The notes under the pieces are model-generated. The model had not been told where the DNA came from. It worked only from the letters and a program-made list of their open reading frames with translations, and did no database searches. Of a stretch of 64,000 nucleotides of DNA, positions 28,864 through 44,990 are shown in pieces. Position numbers and translations under genes: made by a program. How positions within the stretch are numbered: position 1 is the first letter of the stretch; each line of letters starts with the position of its first letter. The stretch covers positions 310,001 to 374,000 of the forward strand of contig NZ_JACHXO010000005.1 in NCBI RefSeq assembly GCF_014192155.1. Reading direction: 5' to 3'. The stretch comes from Roseateles terrae. Lineage in GTDB: Bacteria > Pseudomonadota > Gammaproteobacteria > Burkholderiales > Burkholderiaceae_C.

Positions 28864-30497
28864 GCAGGGGGCAGCCCCTGCACGGCGCGAGCCCACATGC
28901 GCTCGTACAGGGCTTCCAGATCGCGGGCGAACTGCCGCGAGTCGATCCAGGGCTGTATCGGCAAGGCCCGGCTGCCGTCCCTGGCCAGCGCACAGACCCG
29001 GTCGCCATACGCCTGCGGGGTCTCGCAAATCAGGTCGGGGCGCCCGGCAGCGGTGAGGAGGCTGGCGGCCACCCGCCCGGCGAATCCATCCCCCTTCAGC
29101 GTCACCACCGGCACGCCCGCCGCCAGTGCATCACTGGTGGTGGTGTGGCCGTTGCAGGGCCAGGTGTCCAGGGCGATGTCGGCGCTCGCCAGCCGCTGCC
29201 AGTGGGTGGCCATGTCCACCGGGGGCATGAACAGGATCCGGTCCGGGCCAATGCCGCGCTGCGCCGCTTCGGCCAGCAGCTGTGCGTCCGCCTGATCGCC
29301 GCCGCTGAGCTGCCACAGCAGCGCCTCGGGCAGGGCGTGCAGCAGATGCATCCAGGTGTCCCACACCGCCGGGGTGATCTTGTAGACCGGATTGGCGCCC
29401 AGCAGCACCAGGGCGGATTCGGGCAGACCCCAGCGGGCGCGCGGCAGTGGCGTGATCTGCCGCTGGCTGTCACCGGGCTGATAACAGCCCGGCAACTGGG
29501 CGATGGTCTCGCTGTAGTCGGGCGCGTGGGCATGCGGGGTCACCACAGGGTCGCCGATGAGGTAGTCGATGAAGTCCGCGCCGCTGGTGCCCGGGAACCC
29601 CAGCCAGCTCACCTGCACCGGCGCCGGCCGACTGGCCAGCGCAGTGAAGCGGCTGCCGGCCGTGTGGCCCTTGAGGTCGATGACGATGTCCACCGCGGCA
29701 TCGCGCAGTGCGCGGGCAATGCCGTCCAGACTCAGCGCCGACACGTCCAGCAGATGTCCGGCGGCCCGTCGGATCCGCTGCGACAGGGCGCTGCCATCGT
29801 CCGGCCCGTGCGAGACCAGCATCACCTCGAACCGCTCGCGGTCATGCTGCTCCAGTGTCTCCACCAGCAGCGCCGCTGTGGCGTGTGCGTGGAAGTCGCC
29901 GGACAGGTAGGCGACGCGCAGCCGCTCCCCCGGCGCCTTGGCGCGGGCCGGCACCGGCGGCAGCGGCTGCAGGCCGCGACTCAGATAACGCGTGCTCATC
30001 CGGGCGACTTTCAGCAGCTGCGAAGGCTGATGAGGCAGCCCGACCAGCGTGAAGGGCACCCCGAACTCGTCCTGCGCGTCGTCCGGCTTGGCTTCGATCG
30101 CCTGATGCAGGGCGACGAGATTCGCCTCGAAATCCGCCCACCGGGCGCATTGCTGATCTCCGTGCGCCAGATAGGCCTGTGCCATGACGCTGGCCGGCTG
30201 CAGCGTGGCCACGGTCCGGAAGCACTCGGCCGCTTCCGCCTTCATCTGAAGCGTCTGCAGGGCGAAGGCCAGTTGCAGATAGGCGTCGACATCGTCCATC
30301 TTCAAGGCCAGCGCCTGCATCAGCGGCCCGACCGCCTCCTGGGGCCGACCGCTGCGGCGCAGGGCTTCCCCGTAATAGCGCTGCAGCTCGCTGGACTGCA
30401 CGTGCGCAAACGGCGCCAGCAGGGCGGCGGCCTCGGCGTACCGCTGCTGCCGCATGTCGGACAGGGCGGCGTTCAGGAGCTCTTGAAGGGCAGTCAT
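28854..30497 (-). CDS. TPR-containing O-GlcNAc transferase-like (SPINDLY/OGT, GT41) glycosyltransferase
   Basis: 547 residues from the ATG at 30497; the longer frame upstream is not homologous. The N-terminal ~120 residues form tetratricopeptide repeats (RYYGEALRRSGRPQEAVGPL; DDVDAYLQLAFALQTLQMKAEA). The C-terminal part is GT41-like: VAYLSGDFHAHATAALL, VIDLKGHTAGSR, WLGFPGTSGADFIDY, and GHTTTSDALAAGVPVVTLKGD, which matches the UDP-GlcNAc pocket of OGT. Bacterial members modify proteins, but the target is unknown. It lies 86 bp after puhE on the same strand, so it may be read from the photosynthesis superoperon or have its own promoter. Confidence 0.88.
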   Translation of the reverse strand: MTALQELLNAALSDMRQQRYAEAAALLAPFAHVQSSELQRYYGEALRRSGRPQEAVGPLMQALALKMDDVDAYLQLAFALQTLQMKAEAAECFRTVATLQPASVMAQAYLAHGDQQCARWADFEANLVALHQAIEAKPDDAQDEFGVPFTLVGLPHQPSQLLKVARMSTRYLSRGLQPLPPVPARAKAPGERLRVAYLSGDFHAHATAALLVETLEQHDRERFEVMLVSHGPDDGSALSQRIRRAAGHLLDVSALSLDGIARALRDAAVDIVIDLKGHTAGSRFTALASRPAPVQVSWLGFPGTSGADFIDYLIGDPVVTPHAHAPDYSETIAQLPGCYQPGDSQRQITPLPRARWGLPESALVLLGANPVYKITPAVWDTWMHLLHALPEALLWQLSGGDQADAQLLAEAAQRGIGPDRILFMPPVDMATHWQRLASADIALDTWPCNGHTTTSDALAAGVPVVTLKGDGFAGRVAASLLTAAGRPDLICETPQAYGDRVCALARDGSRALPIQPWIDSRQFARDLEALYERMWARAVQGLPPAPL

Positions 30498-30583
30498 GGC
30501 GGGCGCTCGCGGGTCGGAAACAGATGCAGCAAGTCGCTCATCGTAGCCGCCCCCAGCCGCCACCCCAGCCGCCACTCCAGCTG

Positions 30584-31360
30584 CTACTCCGCCGTCGGCC
30601 TCCCGGCCCGTGACCGCATCCCCCAGTCCCAGAGCCGTTCACTCGGCAGGGGCAGCACCATGAACCAGTGCTCCAGAAGCGCCAGGCTCAGCAGCATGGC
30701 CACGAAGCTGCAGGCCGTCACCTCAAAGGCTTCGACGCTCAGCGACACCGCCCCATGCCAGGCCGCCACTGACAGCCCGGTCACCCCAATGACGCTGACC
30801 GGAAACCACCGATTCCCCGGCCGCTGCCGAAAGTAGCTGTGCAGATACCGGAGATGCTCCGGCAGGAACTGCTCATTCAGGTTGCGCACGCCGAAGAACA
30901 CATTGAGCTTGGCGGAGAGCCGCATCAGCCACAGCACCCCGAAGGTCCAGGTGGCCACCTGATTGGGCCGTCCCCAGGTCAGCGCCAGCACCGCCAGGCC
31001 CAGCACGATCAGCGCCAGCTCGTGATAGAGGATCGCCATCACCGCATGCCCCGCCCGGCGCCAGCCGGTGGCGTCCGGTGGACAGGCATCCCGTCGCGGG
31101 CCGGTCACATAGCCGAGCAGGAACCCGATCTCCTGCCAGCCCCAGACGATCAGCGCGGCGGTGAAGGCGAGATAGGCCCCGGTCACGCGGGTGTCCGCAG
31201 CGGTCACGCCCACGCCCAGCAGGGCGATGCCCAGCAGCACCGTCGCCGCGCCCATCGTCCAGGGATGCGTCGCGCGGGGCAGTCCGTTCAGGTAGAGGAT
31301 GACCCCGGTGCTGAACCACCACAGCAGCAGAACGTAAAGCGCAGGCCAGCCGTGTTGCAT
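30584..31360 (-). CDS. puhE: Photosynthetic complex assembly protein PuhE (DUF3623)
   Basis: 258 residues with about seven hydrophobic segments. DUF3623 signatures: LYVLLLWWFSTGVILYLNGL at the N-terminus, YHELALI, and KLNVFFGVRNLNEQFLPEHL. In Rhodobacter PuhE limits bacteriochlorophyll synthesis and helps reaction-centre assembly. It is the last gene of the bchFNBHLM-lhaA-puhABC-acsF superoperon, 18 bp after acsF. Confidence 0.93.
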   Translation of the reverse strand: MQHGWPALYVLLLWWFSTGVILYLNGLPRATHPWTMGAATVLLGIALLGVGVTAADTRVTGAYLAFTAALIVWGWQEIGFLLGYVTGPRRDACPPDATGWRRAGHAVMAILYHELALIVLGLAVLALTWGRPNQVATWTFGVLWLMRLSAKLNVFFGVRNLNEQFLPEHLRYLHSYFRQRPGNRWFPVSVIGVTGLSVAAWHGAVSLSVEAFEVTACSFVAMLLSLALLEHWFMVLPLPSERLWDWGMRSRAGRPTAE

Positions 31361-31378
31361 GGTGGGAACCCGCTTTGC

Positions 31379-32455
31379 TTACCAGCTCGGCGCCACCCGC
31401 ATCTCGCGCGGCAGCTCATGGGACTTCACCGGCAGCAGATAGAGCCGCGCAAAACACAGCGTCGCCTGCACGGCGCACCAGCCCTGCTTCAGCCGGCCCC
31501 ACACGCCGCCCTGCGCCTGGGCCCGGTCATTCGCCGCGGCAATCTCGCATAGGCGTGTCATGCCGGTGCGGAAGGCCGGCCGGTCGGTGTCCAGGCTGAG
31601 CGGGAAGACCTGGCGGGAGATCTCGGTGGTGATGTCGAAAACCTTGTAGTCGTACTCGGTCGGGTCCATGCCCAGCGCTTCGCTCAGCCAGGGCCGGGTA
31701 TGGTCCCGCACATACATCGTGGCGTAGACCGCCAGCAGGAAGAAGCGAATCCACAGCCGGTTGCCGCCTCGCAGCAGGTGCGGCTGGGCGCGCATCATCA
31801 GGGCAAAGGACTCGCCGTGGCGGAACTCGTCGTTGCACCAGCGCTCGAACCATTTGAAGATCGGATGGAAACGCCGGTCCGGGTGCTGCTCCAGCTGACG
31901 GTAGATGCTGATGTAGCGCGCATAGCCGATCTTCTCCGACAGGTAGGTGGCGTAGAAGATGTACTTGGGCTTGAAGTAGGTGTAGGCCTTGGTGCGCTTG
32001 AGGCCGACCAGATCGACCTGCAGGCCGAAGTCCTTCAACGACTGGTTGATAAAGTTGGCATGCCGCGATTCGTCGCGGGTGAGGTAGCGCATCAGCTGCC
32101 GGATGTCGGGGTTGCTGACGTTCTTCGCAATCTCGTTGTAGAGCACGCAGCCGGAGTATTCGCTGGTCAGGGAGCTGACGAGGAAGTCCTGGAAGTCCCG
32201 TCGCAGCTGCGGCGACCAGGTGGCCGACAGGGCCGCCACCTCCGCCGCGAATTCGGGCGTGCGCAGGAAGTGGTCGTGATTGTTGTCGCCTTCGTACTCC
32301 GCCATCATCGCGTCCCACTCGGCGCGGATGGGGTTCATGTCGAGCCGGTCCATCGCGGCGTAGTCGGTCTTGTAGAAACGCGGCGTGAGCATCGTCTCGG
32401 CCTTGGCCAGACGGGCCGCATCTTCCGGGGTCTGAAGTTCAGCGCTGGGCGACAT
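31379..32455 (-). CDS. acsF: Aerobic Mg-protoporphyrin IX monomethyl ester cyclase
   Basis: 358 residues from the ATG at 32455, overlapping puhC by 17 bp. AcsF is the diiron, oxygen-dependent enzyme that closes ring E of bacteriochlorophyll. Metal motifs: [15 protein letters not shown], then [12 protein letters not shown] and [12 protein letters not shown] (Glu-x-x-His). The [18 protein letters not shown] segment is typical. No oxygen-independent bchE is in this window. It lies between puhC and puhE, a position common in purple bacteria. Confidence 0.97.
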   Translation of the reverse strand: MSPSAELQTPEDAARLAKAETMLTPRFYKTDYAAMDRLDMNPIRAEWDAMMAEYEGDNNHDHFLRTPEFAAEVAALSATWSPQLRRDFQDFLVSSLTSEYSGCVLYNEIAKNVSNPDIRQLMRYLTRDESRHANFINQSLKDFGLQVDLVGLKRTKAYTYFKPKYIFYATYLSEKIGYARYISIYRQLEQHPDRRFHPIFKWFERWCNDEFRHGESFALMMRAQPHLLRGGNRLWIRFFLLAVYATMYVRDHTRPWLSEALGMDPTEYDYKVFDITTEISRQVFPLSLDTDRPAFRTGMTRLCEIAAANDRAQAQGGVWGRLKQGWCAVQATLCFARLYLLPVKSHELPREMRVAPSW

Positions 32456-32912
32456 GAGGGTCTCCTGGTGACGGATGGGGCAGCAGGCGGACAAACACTG
32501 CCGCATTGCTGGCCCCGAAGGATTCAAGATCGATGCGTCGCTGGGTGGCCGGGTCCACCAGCGTGAGGCGGCCATCGGCACGGCCGAGCAGTTCAAAGGG
32601 CAGCTCCGGGCCCAGTCCCTGGCGCTTGCGTTCGCGCACCAGCCCGCGCATGGCGCTGCGCAGGAAGCCGTTGGTGCCGGGCGCGACCGTGTCCAGCAGC
32701 ACACCGGTGCGGGCGTCCCGCACGGCGATGCTGCCGTCCGCGCCGTCTTCAAAGCGCAGCGCACGGCTTTGCTGGGTGACCGCGTCCGGACGCTGCTGGG
32801 CGCTGACACCGGCCAGACGCACGGCGGCCACGCCCAGCACGCTCACAAGCACCAGTGCACCGAGGGCCGCCAGTGGCAGGGTGGGCAACTTGCTGTGGGC
32901 AGTGCTGTCCAT
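32439..32912 (-). CDS. puhC: Photosynthetic complex assembly protein PuhC
   Basis: 157 residues. One N-terminal membrane helix ([20 protein letters not shown]), then a periplasmic domain with the PuhC-like [39 protein letters not shown] and [13 protein letters not shown]. PuhC supports reaction-centre and LH1 assembly. It starts 3 bp after puhB and overlaps acsF. Confidence 0.9.
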   Translation of the reverse strand: MDSTAHSKLPTLPLAALGALVLVSVLGVAAVRLAGVSAQQRPDAVTQQSRALRFEDGADGSIAVRDARTGVLLDTVAPGTNGFLRSAMRGLVRERKRQGLGPELPFELLGRADGRLTLVDPATQRRIDLESFGASNAAVFVRLLPHPSPGDPHVAQR

Positions 32913-32915
32913 GAT

Positions 32916-33656
32916 TCAGGCCGGCACGGCGCCGATGGCGCCAGGGTCGCGGGACGCCGTCTCGGGAGGCGCGGGGTCCACCGGTGCCTCCTGCCGCGTC
33001 GGATCCACCACCACCGCTCGGGCTGGCAGTGCTCGGCGCGCCGCTTCCGCGTCCTTCAAGGCCTGCGCCAGCAGAGCCGCCACGGCAGGCGCCTCGCGCA
33101 AGGCCCGCAGCATCGGCTGGGTGCGGTTGAGGTGCCACGGCCGGGCATGGGGCCACAGATGCAGATAGGCGATCCGGTCTTTGCCTGCGAGGCTCAGCAC
33201 GATGTCGCCGCCGCGGCCCCGGGGGCGCCAGCCCGCGGACAGCATCTGCGCAAAGGGCAGATTGAAGGTGATGCTCAGCACCACGCCCACCCGCATCACC
33301 ACGCGGCGATTGGTGAGGGTGTAGACGGTGGTGCGCGCAATCAGCCAGGCCATGCCGGTCAGCAGGGCGCCGGCCAGCAGCATCAGCGGCAGCATGCCGG
33401 CCAGGGCACTGAGGATCTGGCCGAGGCTCTGGCCGTCCGCCCAGCTCGAGCCGGCGCGCCACACCAGCAGCAGCGCGAAATAGCCCGCCACCAGATCCAG
33501 ATGCATGGCCTGCCTCAGCAGCAGACGGACGTCCGGGGCGCCCTGCCACAGCACCTGCTCGCCGTCCGGCAAGGCCTCCGGCAATCCCGGCGTGGCCTCA
33601 AACTCGTGCTCGTGCGCCGGGGCCAGCAGGTTGACGAGGGGGGCGGTGGCTCTCAC
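32916..33656 (-). CDS. puhB: Photosynthetic complex assembly protein PuhB
   Basis: 246 residues with a PH-like domain: LPDGEQVLWQGAPD, two or three membrane helices, then YTLTNRRVVMRVGVVLSITFN. PuhB is a membrane factor for reaction-centre assembly. It overlaps puhA by 4 bp. The Pro/Ala-rich C-terminal 45 residues look unstructured and specific to this lineage. Confidence 0.92.
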   Translation of the reverse strand: MRATAPLVNLLAPAHEHEFEATPGLPEALPDGEQVLWQGAPDVRLLLRQAMHLDLVAGYFALLLVWRAGSSWADGQSLGQILSALAGMLPLMLLAGALLTGMAWLIARTTVYTLTNRRVVMRVGVVLSITFNLPFAQMLSAGWRPRGRGGDIVLSLAGKDRIAYLHLWPHARPWHLNRTQPMLRALREAPAVAALLAQALKDAEAARRALPARAVVVDPTRQEAPVDPAPPETASRDPGAIGAVPA

Positions 33657-34408
33657 AGCAGCGGCTCCTGACGCTGCGGGGTGGCATAGAGCGTCCCGGC
33701 GCCGTAATAGGCCATGATCTTTTCCTCTTCCCGCAGCGTCACCTGCTCTGGCTGCCGCAGGGCCGGCACGCGCGCAAACTGGTGGCCGAGGATGGCGCGC
33801 ACGCGGATGTGGCGGTCGTGCACCTTCGCAAAATTCATCGGCAGTAGCACCCGGCCCGCGCCCGGCACGTCCATCTCCAGATAGCGGAACAGCATCTCGG
33901 AGCGGTCCACCCAGAGGTCCACCACGCGGCCGCCTTCCACGCCGTCGGCGCCCAGGACCGGCAGGCCGCGCGGATCGACATCCTGCGGCGCCACACCGAA
34001 GCCCGGCGCCACCCGCAGCGGCACGATCTTGATCACGCCTTCGTAGGTGAGGTCCGCCACATCGGCCCGGTTCGCCCAGGCGCCGGGACCGACGCCGGCC
34101 AGCAGCGGATCGCCATCCGGCTGCAGCGGCGAACCGCGATAAGCCCCTTCGTGCAGCGGCGGCTGGTTGTCTCGGCGGGCGTTGGGCGCCTCCACCGTGT
34201 CGCCGTTGGCCAGCCGGAATATCTTGGGCGACGGTACCGCCGGCCAGCCCTGCACCGTGATCGACCGCGAGCGGTCCGACTCCAGCGGATACCCCTCGCG
34301 TTTGTTCTCGCGATGGAGGTAGTAAATGAGCCCGGCGAAGAAGATCCAGAACGCGTAGAGCACGAGCTGGGCCACGTCGATATAGCCCGTGATGGCACCG
34401 GTTTGCAT
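33653..34408 (-). CDS. puhA: Photosynthetic reaction centre H subunit
   Basis: 251 residues. One N-terminal membrane helix (DVAQLVLYAFWIFFAGLIYYL) followed by REN-KREGYPLE and the cytoplasmic beta-barrel domain (GGRVVDLWVDRSEMLFRYLE; LLPMNFAKV). The H subunit caps the L/M core and shapes proton delivery to QB. It lies between lhaA and puhB, as in purple bacteria generally. Confidence 0.97.
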   Translation of the reverse strand: MQTGAITGYIDVAQLVLYAFWIFFAGLIYYLHRENKREGYPLESDRSRSITVQGWPAVPSPKIFRLANGDTVEAPNARRDNQPPLHEGAYRGSPLQPDGDPLLAGVGPGAWANRADVADLTYEGVIKIVPLRVAPGFGVAPQDVDPRGLPVLGADGVEGGRVVDLWVDRSEMLFRYLEMDVPGAGRVLLPMNFAKVHDRHIRVRAILGHQFARVPALRQPEQVTLREEEKIMAYYGAGTLYATPQRQEPLL

Positions 34409-34417
34409 GGAGGCCTC

Positions 34418-35962
34418 CTAGCCTGGAAACTCGGCCAGCCCCATACGCTGGCGGGACGGTGGGGATGCGGCCGTGCGGCGCACCAGGGGACCGATGGCGA
34501 TCAGCGTGCCAAACAGCAGCGCGATCTCCAGGTGATACACAACGCTGTAGGCCACTTGCGGTTCGGACATGGCCGGCCCCAGCCAGCCGTTCGCCGCCAG
34601 GGCTTCGAAGCCGTCACGCAGGGTGCCGCCCAGGGCCACGGCCAGGCCGCCAGCGGTGGCCTGCATGGCGCCCCAGGCGCCCAGGGCCAGTCCGGCGCCG
34701 CTGCTGCTCTCCAGCCCCATGGCCACCACCAGGGTGCTGACCGCAAACAGTCCGCCGCCCAGGCCGATGAGCAGGTTGCCCAGCCGGAACAGCCAGCCGG
34801 ACGCCAGCGGCGCGGCGAAGATGACCGCCGAGAAGGCAGCAATGCCGATCAACAGCCCCAGGGCGGCCAGTCGATGTGCATCCACCCCGCGCGCCAGCAG
34901 CCGTGCCGCCAGCGCAAAGGCGATGACCGACCCGAGCGCCATGCCGGCCGTCAGCAGGCTGGTGGCGGCCACAGGCAGATGGAGAATCGCACCGCCGTAG
35001 GGCTCCAGCACGATGTCCTGCATGTTGAAGGCCGCCGTGCCGAGGGCCACCGCCACCAGGAAACGCCGGGTGTGCGGCTGGGCGGCGAAGCGACGCCAGA
35101 CGTCGCGGAAGGTCGGCCTGGCGGCGTCGGCGTCGCCGTTGCCGTCGCCCTGCGCCGCCGCGCGCGGCACGCTGCCGCGGGCTTCCTGCTTCCACAGCGC
35201 GATGGTGTTGAGCACCATCGTCGTCAGCGCGGCGCCCTGCACCACCGCCACGAGCCGCGTCGGGGAGAAGCTCTGCAGCAACACACTGAAGCAGACGCTG
35301 GCCGCCACCATGCCCAGCAGCAGCATCACATACATCATCGCCACCACCCGCGGACGGGTGTCCGGCCGCGCCTGGTCGGTGGCCAGCGCCAGGCCTGCCG
35401 TCTGCGTCGTCTGCATGCCGGCACCGACCAGGACAAAAGCCAGCGCCGCGGCCAGCCGCCCGGCCAGCACGCCGCCGGGCTGGGCGCTGGCCTCCGCACC
35501 GGGCTGCAGCAGGATCAGCGCAAACGGCATGACGGACAGCCCGCCAAACTGCAGCAGCGTGCCGAACCAGAGGTAGGGCACCCGTCGCCAGCCCAGCGCC
35601 GAGAGATGGGTATCGGAGCGGTGCCCCACCAGGGCGCGCAGCGGCGCAACCAGCAAGGGAAGCGCCACCATCACCGACACCGCCCAGGCCGACACCCCCA
35701 GCTCCACGATCATGACCCGGTTGAGCGTCCCCACCAGCAGCGCATAGGCCATGCCCACCGACACCTGGAACAGGGCCAGCCGCATCAGGCGGGGCCATGG
35801 CAGCTCGGTGGTGGCCACATCGGCAAAAGGCAGGAAGCTCAGGCTCAGGCGCGTCCACTTCAGCGCCAGGCGCTGGTGAAGCGTCTGCGCCTGGCGCTGG
35901 TGAAGCGTCAGCGCCTGGCGCTGAGGGCCCGTCGCGGCGGAGGGGGGGCGGGGCAGGCTCAT
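34418..35962 (-). CDS. lhaA: Light-harvesting complex 1 assembly protein LhaA (PucC/BCH2 family)
   Basis: 514 residues with about twelve membrane helices. LhaA signatures: LFQVSVGMAYALLVGTLNRV, MVALPLLVAPLRALVGHRSD, GWRRVPYLWFGT, and MQDIVLEPYGG. It delivers pigment for, or assembles, the core antenna LH1. It overlaps bchM by 4 bp and is 9 bp before puhA. The first ~25 residues come from a 24-bp tandem repeat (RQALTLHQ/RQAQTLHQ) that looks dispensable. Confidence 0.95.
   Translation of the reverse strand: MSLPRPPSAATGPQRQALTLHQRQAQTLHQRLALKWTRLSLSFLPFADVATTELPWPRLMRLALFQVSVGMAYALLVGTLNRVMIVELGVSAWAVSVMVALPLLVAPLRALVGHRSDTHLSALGWRRVPYLWFGTLLQFGGLSVMPFALILLQPGAEASAQPGGVLAGRLAAALAFVLVGAGMQTTQTAGLALATDQARPDTRPRVVAMMYVMLLLGMVAASVCFSVLLQSFSPTRLVAVVQGAALTTMVLNTIALWKQEARGSVPRAAAQGDGNGDADAARPTFRDVWRRFAAQPHTRRFLVAVALGTAAFNMQDIVLEPYGGAILHLPVAATSLLTAGMALGSVIAFALAARLLARGVDAHRLAALGLLIGIAAFSAVIFAAPLASGWLFRLGNLLIGLGGGLFAVSTLVVAMGLESSSGAGLALGAWGAMQATAGGLAVALGGTLRDGFEALAANGWLGPAMSEPQVAYSVVYHLEIALLFGTLIAIGPLVRRTAASPPSRQRMGLAEFPG
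35863..35923 (-). repeat. 24-bp in-frame tandem repeat at the lhaA N-terminus
   Basis: Two 24-bp units (35863-35886 and 35887-35910) plus a 13-bp partial third copy. They encode an 8-residue repeat before the first membrane helix of LhaA. Confidence 0.85.
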
Positions 35963-36659
35963 GGTCGCACCAGCTCCAGGGCCTGGGAGGTATAGAAGCC
36001 GCTGAACACCCGCTCGGTGCGGCGCTGGTCCCAGGCCAGCAGCCGCGGATGGCTGCCGATCAGCCGGTGCAGGCGATGCTCCGCCACCGGCACGATGGCC
36101 GGCGACCGGTTGCCCCGGGGAAAGAGCTTGCCCACCGCCTTCATCATCTGCAGCGCCGGATTGCTGGGGGCGAAGGTGAACAGTACCGAATGGCGGGTGC
36201 GCTCGGCCAGATCCGCCAGCACGGCCACGGCATCGGCCGGCTCATAGTGAATCAGCGAATCCATGCCGATCACATGATCGAACTGGCCCAGCGCCGGGTC
36301 CAGCATGTCGCCGGAACGGAAGTCGATGCAGCCCCCGCCGTCAAAGCGAGGCTGGCGCTCGCGGGCCAGGTCCACCAGTGTCGGCGAGAGGTCAATGGCC
36401 AGCACCTCGGCCCCGCGCCGCGCGGCTTCCACCGCCAGCGCACCGGTGCCGCAGCCGGCATCCAGCACGCGGCGGCCGCGCAGGTCCGTCGGCAGCCAGG
36501 ACAGCAGCGTGCCCCGCATCCGGTCGCGGCCGGCACGCACGCTCGCCCGCACCCGGCCCACGGGCGCATCGGAGGTCAGCCGCGCCCAGGCGTCGGCCGC
36601 GGTCCGGTCGAAGTAGGCCTCGATCTGGCCGCGTCTCTCGAGGTAGTCGGAGTGGCTCA

Positions 36660-36660
<1 letters not shown>
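35959..36660 (-). CDS. bchM: Mg-protoporphyrin IX methyltransferase
   Basis: 233 residues, a class I SAM-dependent methyltransferase. Motif I is VLDAGCGTGALAVEAARRGA, followed by VLAIDLSPTLVDLAR and FDHVIGMDSLIHYEP. It methylates the ring-C propionate of Mg-protoporphyrin, the substrate AcsF then cyclises. It overlaps bchL by one base (TGATG) and lhaA by 4 bp. Confidence 0.96.
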
Positions 36661-41383
<4,723 letters not shown>

Positions 41384-41399
41384 GGCCGGGGCCAGGCGC

Positions 41400-43091
41400 T
41401 CAGCTGCTGAAGTGCGCCTTGGCGTCATAGAGCGTCTCCAGCGTGATGAGCGGAAGCTGACGGCTGCGGGCGTAGGCCTCGGTATTGCGACGGGCCTTGG
41501 CGCGGACGAAGAAGGGGATCTTGCGCAGTTCCTGCTCGGCGTCCGCGGCCCACGGGGCCGTCCGGGGGGTGACTTCGATGGTGCCCCTGGCGGAGGGGAC
41601 GCCGGCGGGCACGGATGCAGACGGTGCCGTGGCCATGGGGACACCCTCGGCGCCTTGCGCTGCGATTGGCGTGGCCACGGGCACCGGTATCGGCCGCGCC
41701 GCGTGACCCAGATGGGACGGCATCGCGTCCGCGTGGAATTCGAAGTCGCCGCGGAACATGCCCAGCAGATGCTCCTCCAGCCCCATCATGAGCGGATGCA
41801 CCCAGGTGTCGAACAGCACGTTGGCGCCTTCGAAGCCCATTTGCGGCGCATGCCGTGCAGGGAAGTCCTGCACATGGACCGGCGCAGAGATCACCGCACA
41901 CGGCACGCCCAGCCGCTTGGCCATGTGGCGCTCCATCTGGGTGCCCAGCACCAGTTCCGGTGCGGCGGCCGTGAGGGCGGCTTCCACTTCCAGGTAGTCG
42001 TCGGTGATCAGTGCTTCCAGTCCGTACTGCGCTGCGGCGGCACGGAGCTCGCGGCCGAACTCGCGGCTGTAGCTGCCCAGGCCCACCAGCTCGAAGCCGA
42101 ACTCCTGCGTGGCCACCCGCGCGGCAGCGATGGCGTGGGTCGCGTCGCCGAAGACGAAGACGCGCTTGCCGGTGAGGTAGTTGGCGTCCACCGAGCGGGC
42201 GTACCAGGGCGAGCGGGAAGCGGCGCGGACCGCATCGAGCTGAAGCAGGGGGGCCGCGCTTGCTGCTGCGGCTGCGTTTGCGTTTGCTTCGGCGTCGGCG
42301 CCTGCGTGCCCGCAAACGCCTGCCAACCCACAAACCTCTTGGATGAAGTCCTCGGTCGCACGTGCACCGATGGGAATGACCGTGGTGAACGGCTGCCCCA
42401 GCTGGCGGCTGAGCCAGGCGGCGGCCGTCTGCGCCACCTCGGGATACAGCACCACGTTGAAGTCCGCATCCGCCAGCCGGGCGAGATCGCCCGGCGTCGC
42501 CTGCCAGGGCGCCACGACATTGATCTCGATGCCGAGTTGCCCCAACAGCTGGGTGATCTCCCGCAGATCATCGCGATGACGAAAGCCCAGCGCCGTCGGC
42601 CCCAACACATTGCAGCGCGGCAGCGCGCCACGCTCGCGGCGGGTGCCTGGCTTCACCACCAGCGCACGCACCAGCTGATAGAAGGTCTCGGCCGCGCCCC
42701 AGTTTTCCTTGCGTTGATACGCGGGCAGTTCCAGCGGGACGACCGGCACGGGCAGGTCCAGCGCCGCGGCGAGCCCGCCCGGATCATCCTGAATCAACTC
42801 CGCGGTGCAGGAGGCGCCCACCAGCATGGCCTGCGGACGGAAGCGGTCGTAGGCCTGCTTCACCGCGTCCTTGAACAGTTGCGCCGTGTCGCCGCCGAGG
42901 TCGCGCGCCTGGAAGGTGGTGTAGGTCACCGGCGGACGTTCCTGGCGGCGCTCGATCATCGTGAACAGCAGGTCCGCATAGGTGTCGCCTTGCGGCGCAT
43001 GCAGCACGTAGTGCACCTCGCGCATGGCCGTGGCCACGCGCATCGCGCCGACATGGGGCGGTCCTTCGTAGGTCCAGAGTGTGAGCTGCAT
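41400..43091 (-). CDS. bchB: Dark-operative protochlorophyllide reductase subunit BchB
   Basis: 563 residues. Family motifs: [61 protein letters not shown]. It forms the catalytic heterotetramer with BchN. Two lineage-specific low-complexity inserts stand out: one of about 25 residues around [17 protein letters not shown], and a Pro/Ala/Val-rich linker before the C-terminal [18 protein letters not shown] domain. It lies 10 bp after bchN. Confidence 0.97.
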   Translation of the reverse strand: MQLTLWTYEGPPHVGAMRVATAMREVHYVLHAPQGDTYADLLFTMIERRQERPPVTYTTFQARDLGGDTAQLFKDAVKQAYDRFRPQAMLVGASCTAELIQDDPGGLAAALDLPVPVVPLELPAYQRKENWGAAETFYQLVRALVVKPGTRRERGALPRCNVLGPTALGFRHRDDLREITQLLGQLGIEINVVAPWQATPGDLARLADADFNVVLYPEVAQTAAAWLSRQLGQPFTTVIPIGARATEDFIQEVCGLAGVCGHAGADAEANANAAAAASAAPLLQLDAVRAASRSPWYARSVDANYLTGKRVFVFGDATHAIAAARVATQEFGFELVGLGSYSREFGRELRAAAAQYGLEALITDDYLEVEAALTAAAPELVLGTQMERHMAKRLGVPCAVISAPVHVQDFPARHAPQMGFEGANVLFDTWVHPLMMGLEEHLLGMFRGDFEFHADAMPSHLGHAARPIPVPVATPIAAQGAEGVPMATAPSASVPAGVPSARGTIEVTPRTAPWAADAEQELRKIPFFVRAKARRNTEAYARSRQLPLITLETLYDAKAHFSS

Positions 43092-43101
43092 GGCGGCGTC
43101 C

Positions 43102-44942
<1,841 letters not shown>

Positions 44943-44949
44943 GGAGCCG

Positions 44950-44978
44950 AATCTAGGCCTGCCCCGTTCGCGTGTCAA
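44950..44978 (-). promoter_or_regulatory. Predicted bchF superoperon promoter
   Basis: On the minus strand a perfect TTGACA (44978-44973) is spaced 17 bp from TAGATT (44955-44950). The expected start point, 6-8 bases on, is at or one base before the bchF ATG. The -35 is one arm of the PpsR palindrome at 44973-44990. Confidence 0.6.
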
Positions 44979-44990
44979 TCCAGATTGACG
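44973..44990. promoter_or_regulatory. Putative PpsR/CrtJ operator upstream of bchF
   Basis: TGTCAATCCAGATTGACG is TGT-N12-ACG, one mismatch from TGT-N12-ACA, with a 7-base inverted repeat (GTCAATC/GATTGAC). It covers the predicted -35, so bound PpsR would block the promoter. A second weaker TGT-N12-ACG lies next to it on the minus strand (45006-44989). Confidence 0.75.

Noticed and set aside
30498-30583. Terminator between puhE and the glycosyltransferase
   Set aside because: The gap has repeated CCGCCACCCC-like bases but no stem with a T-run.
28735-30600. Horizontal-transfer boundary of the PGC
   Set aside because: No integrase, tRNA, transposase or flanking direct repeat is visible, and base composition looks uniform by eye.
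41384-41644. 87-residue extension of bchH
   Set aside because: It reads through the end of bchB in another frame and lacks BchH similarity.
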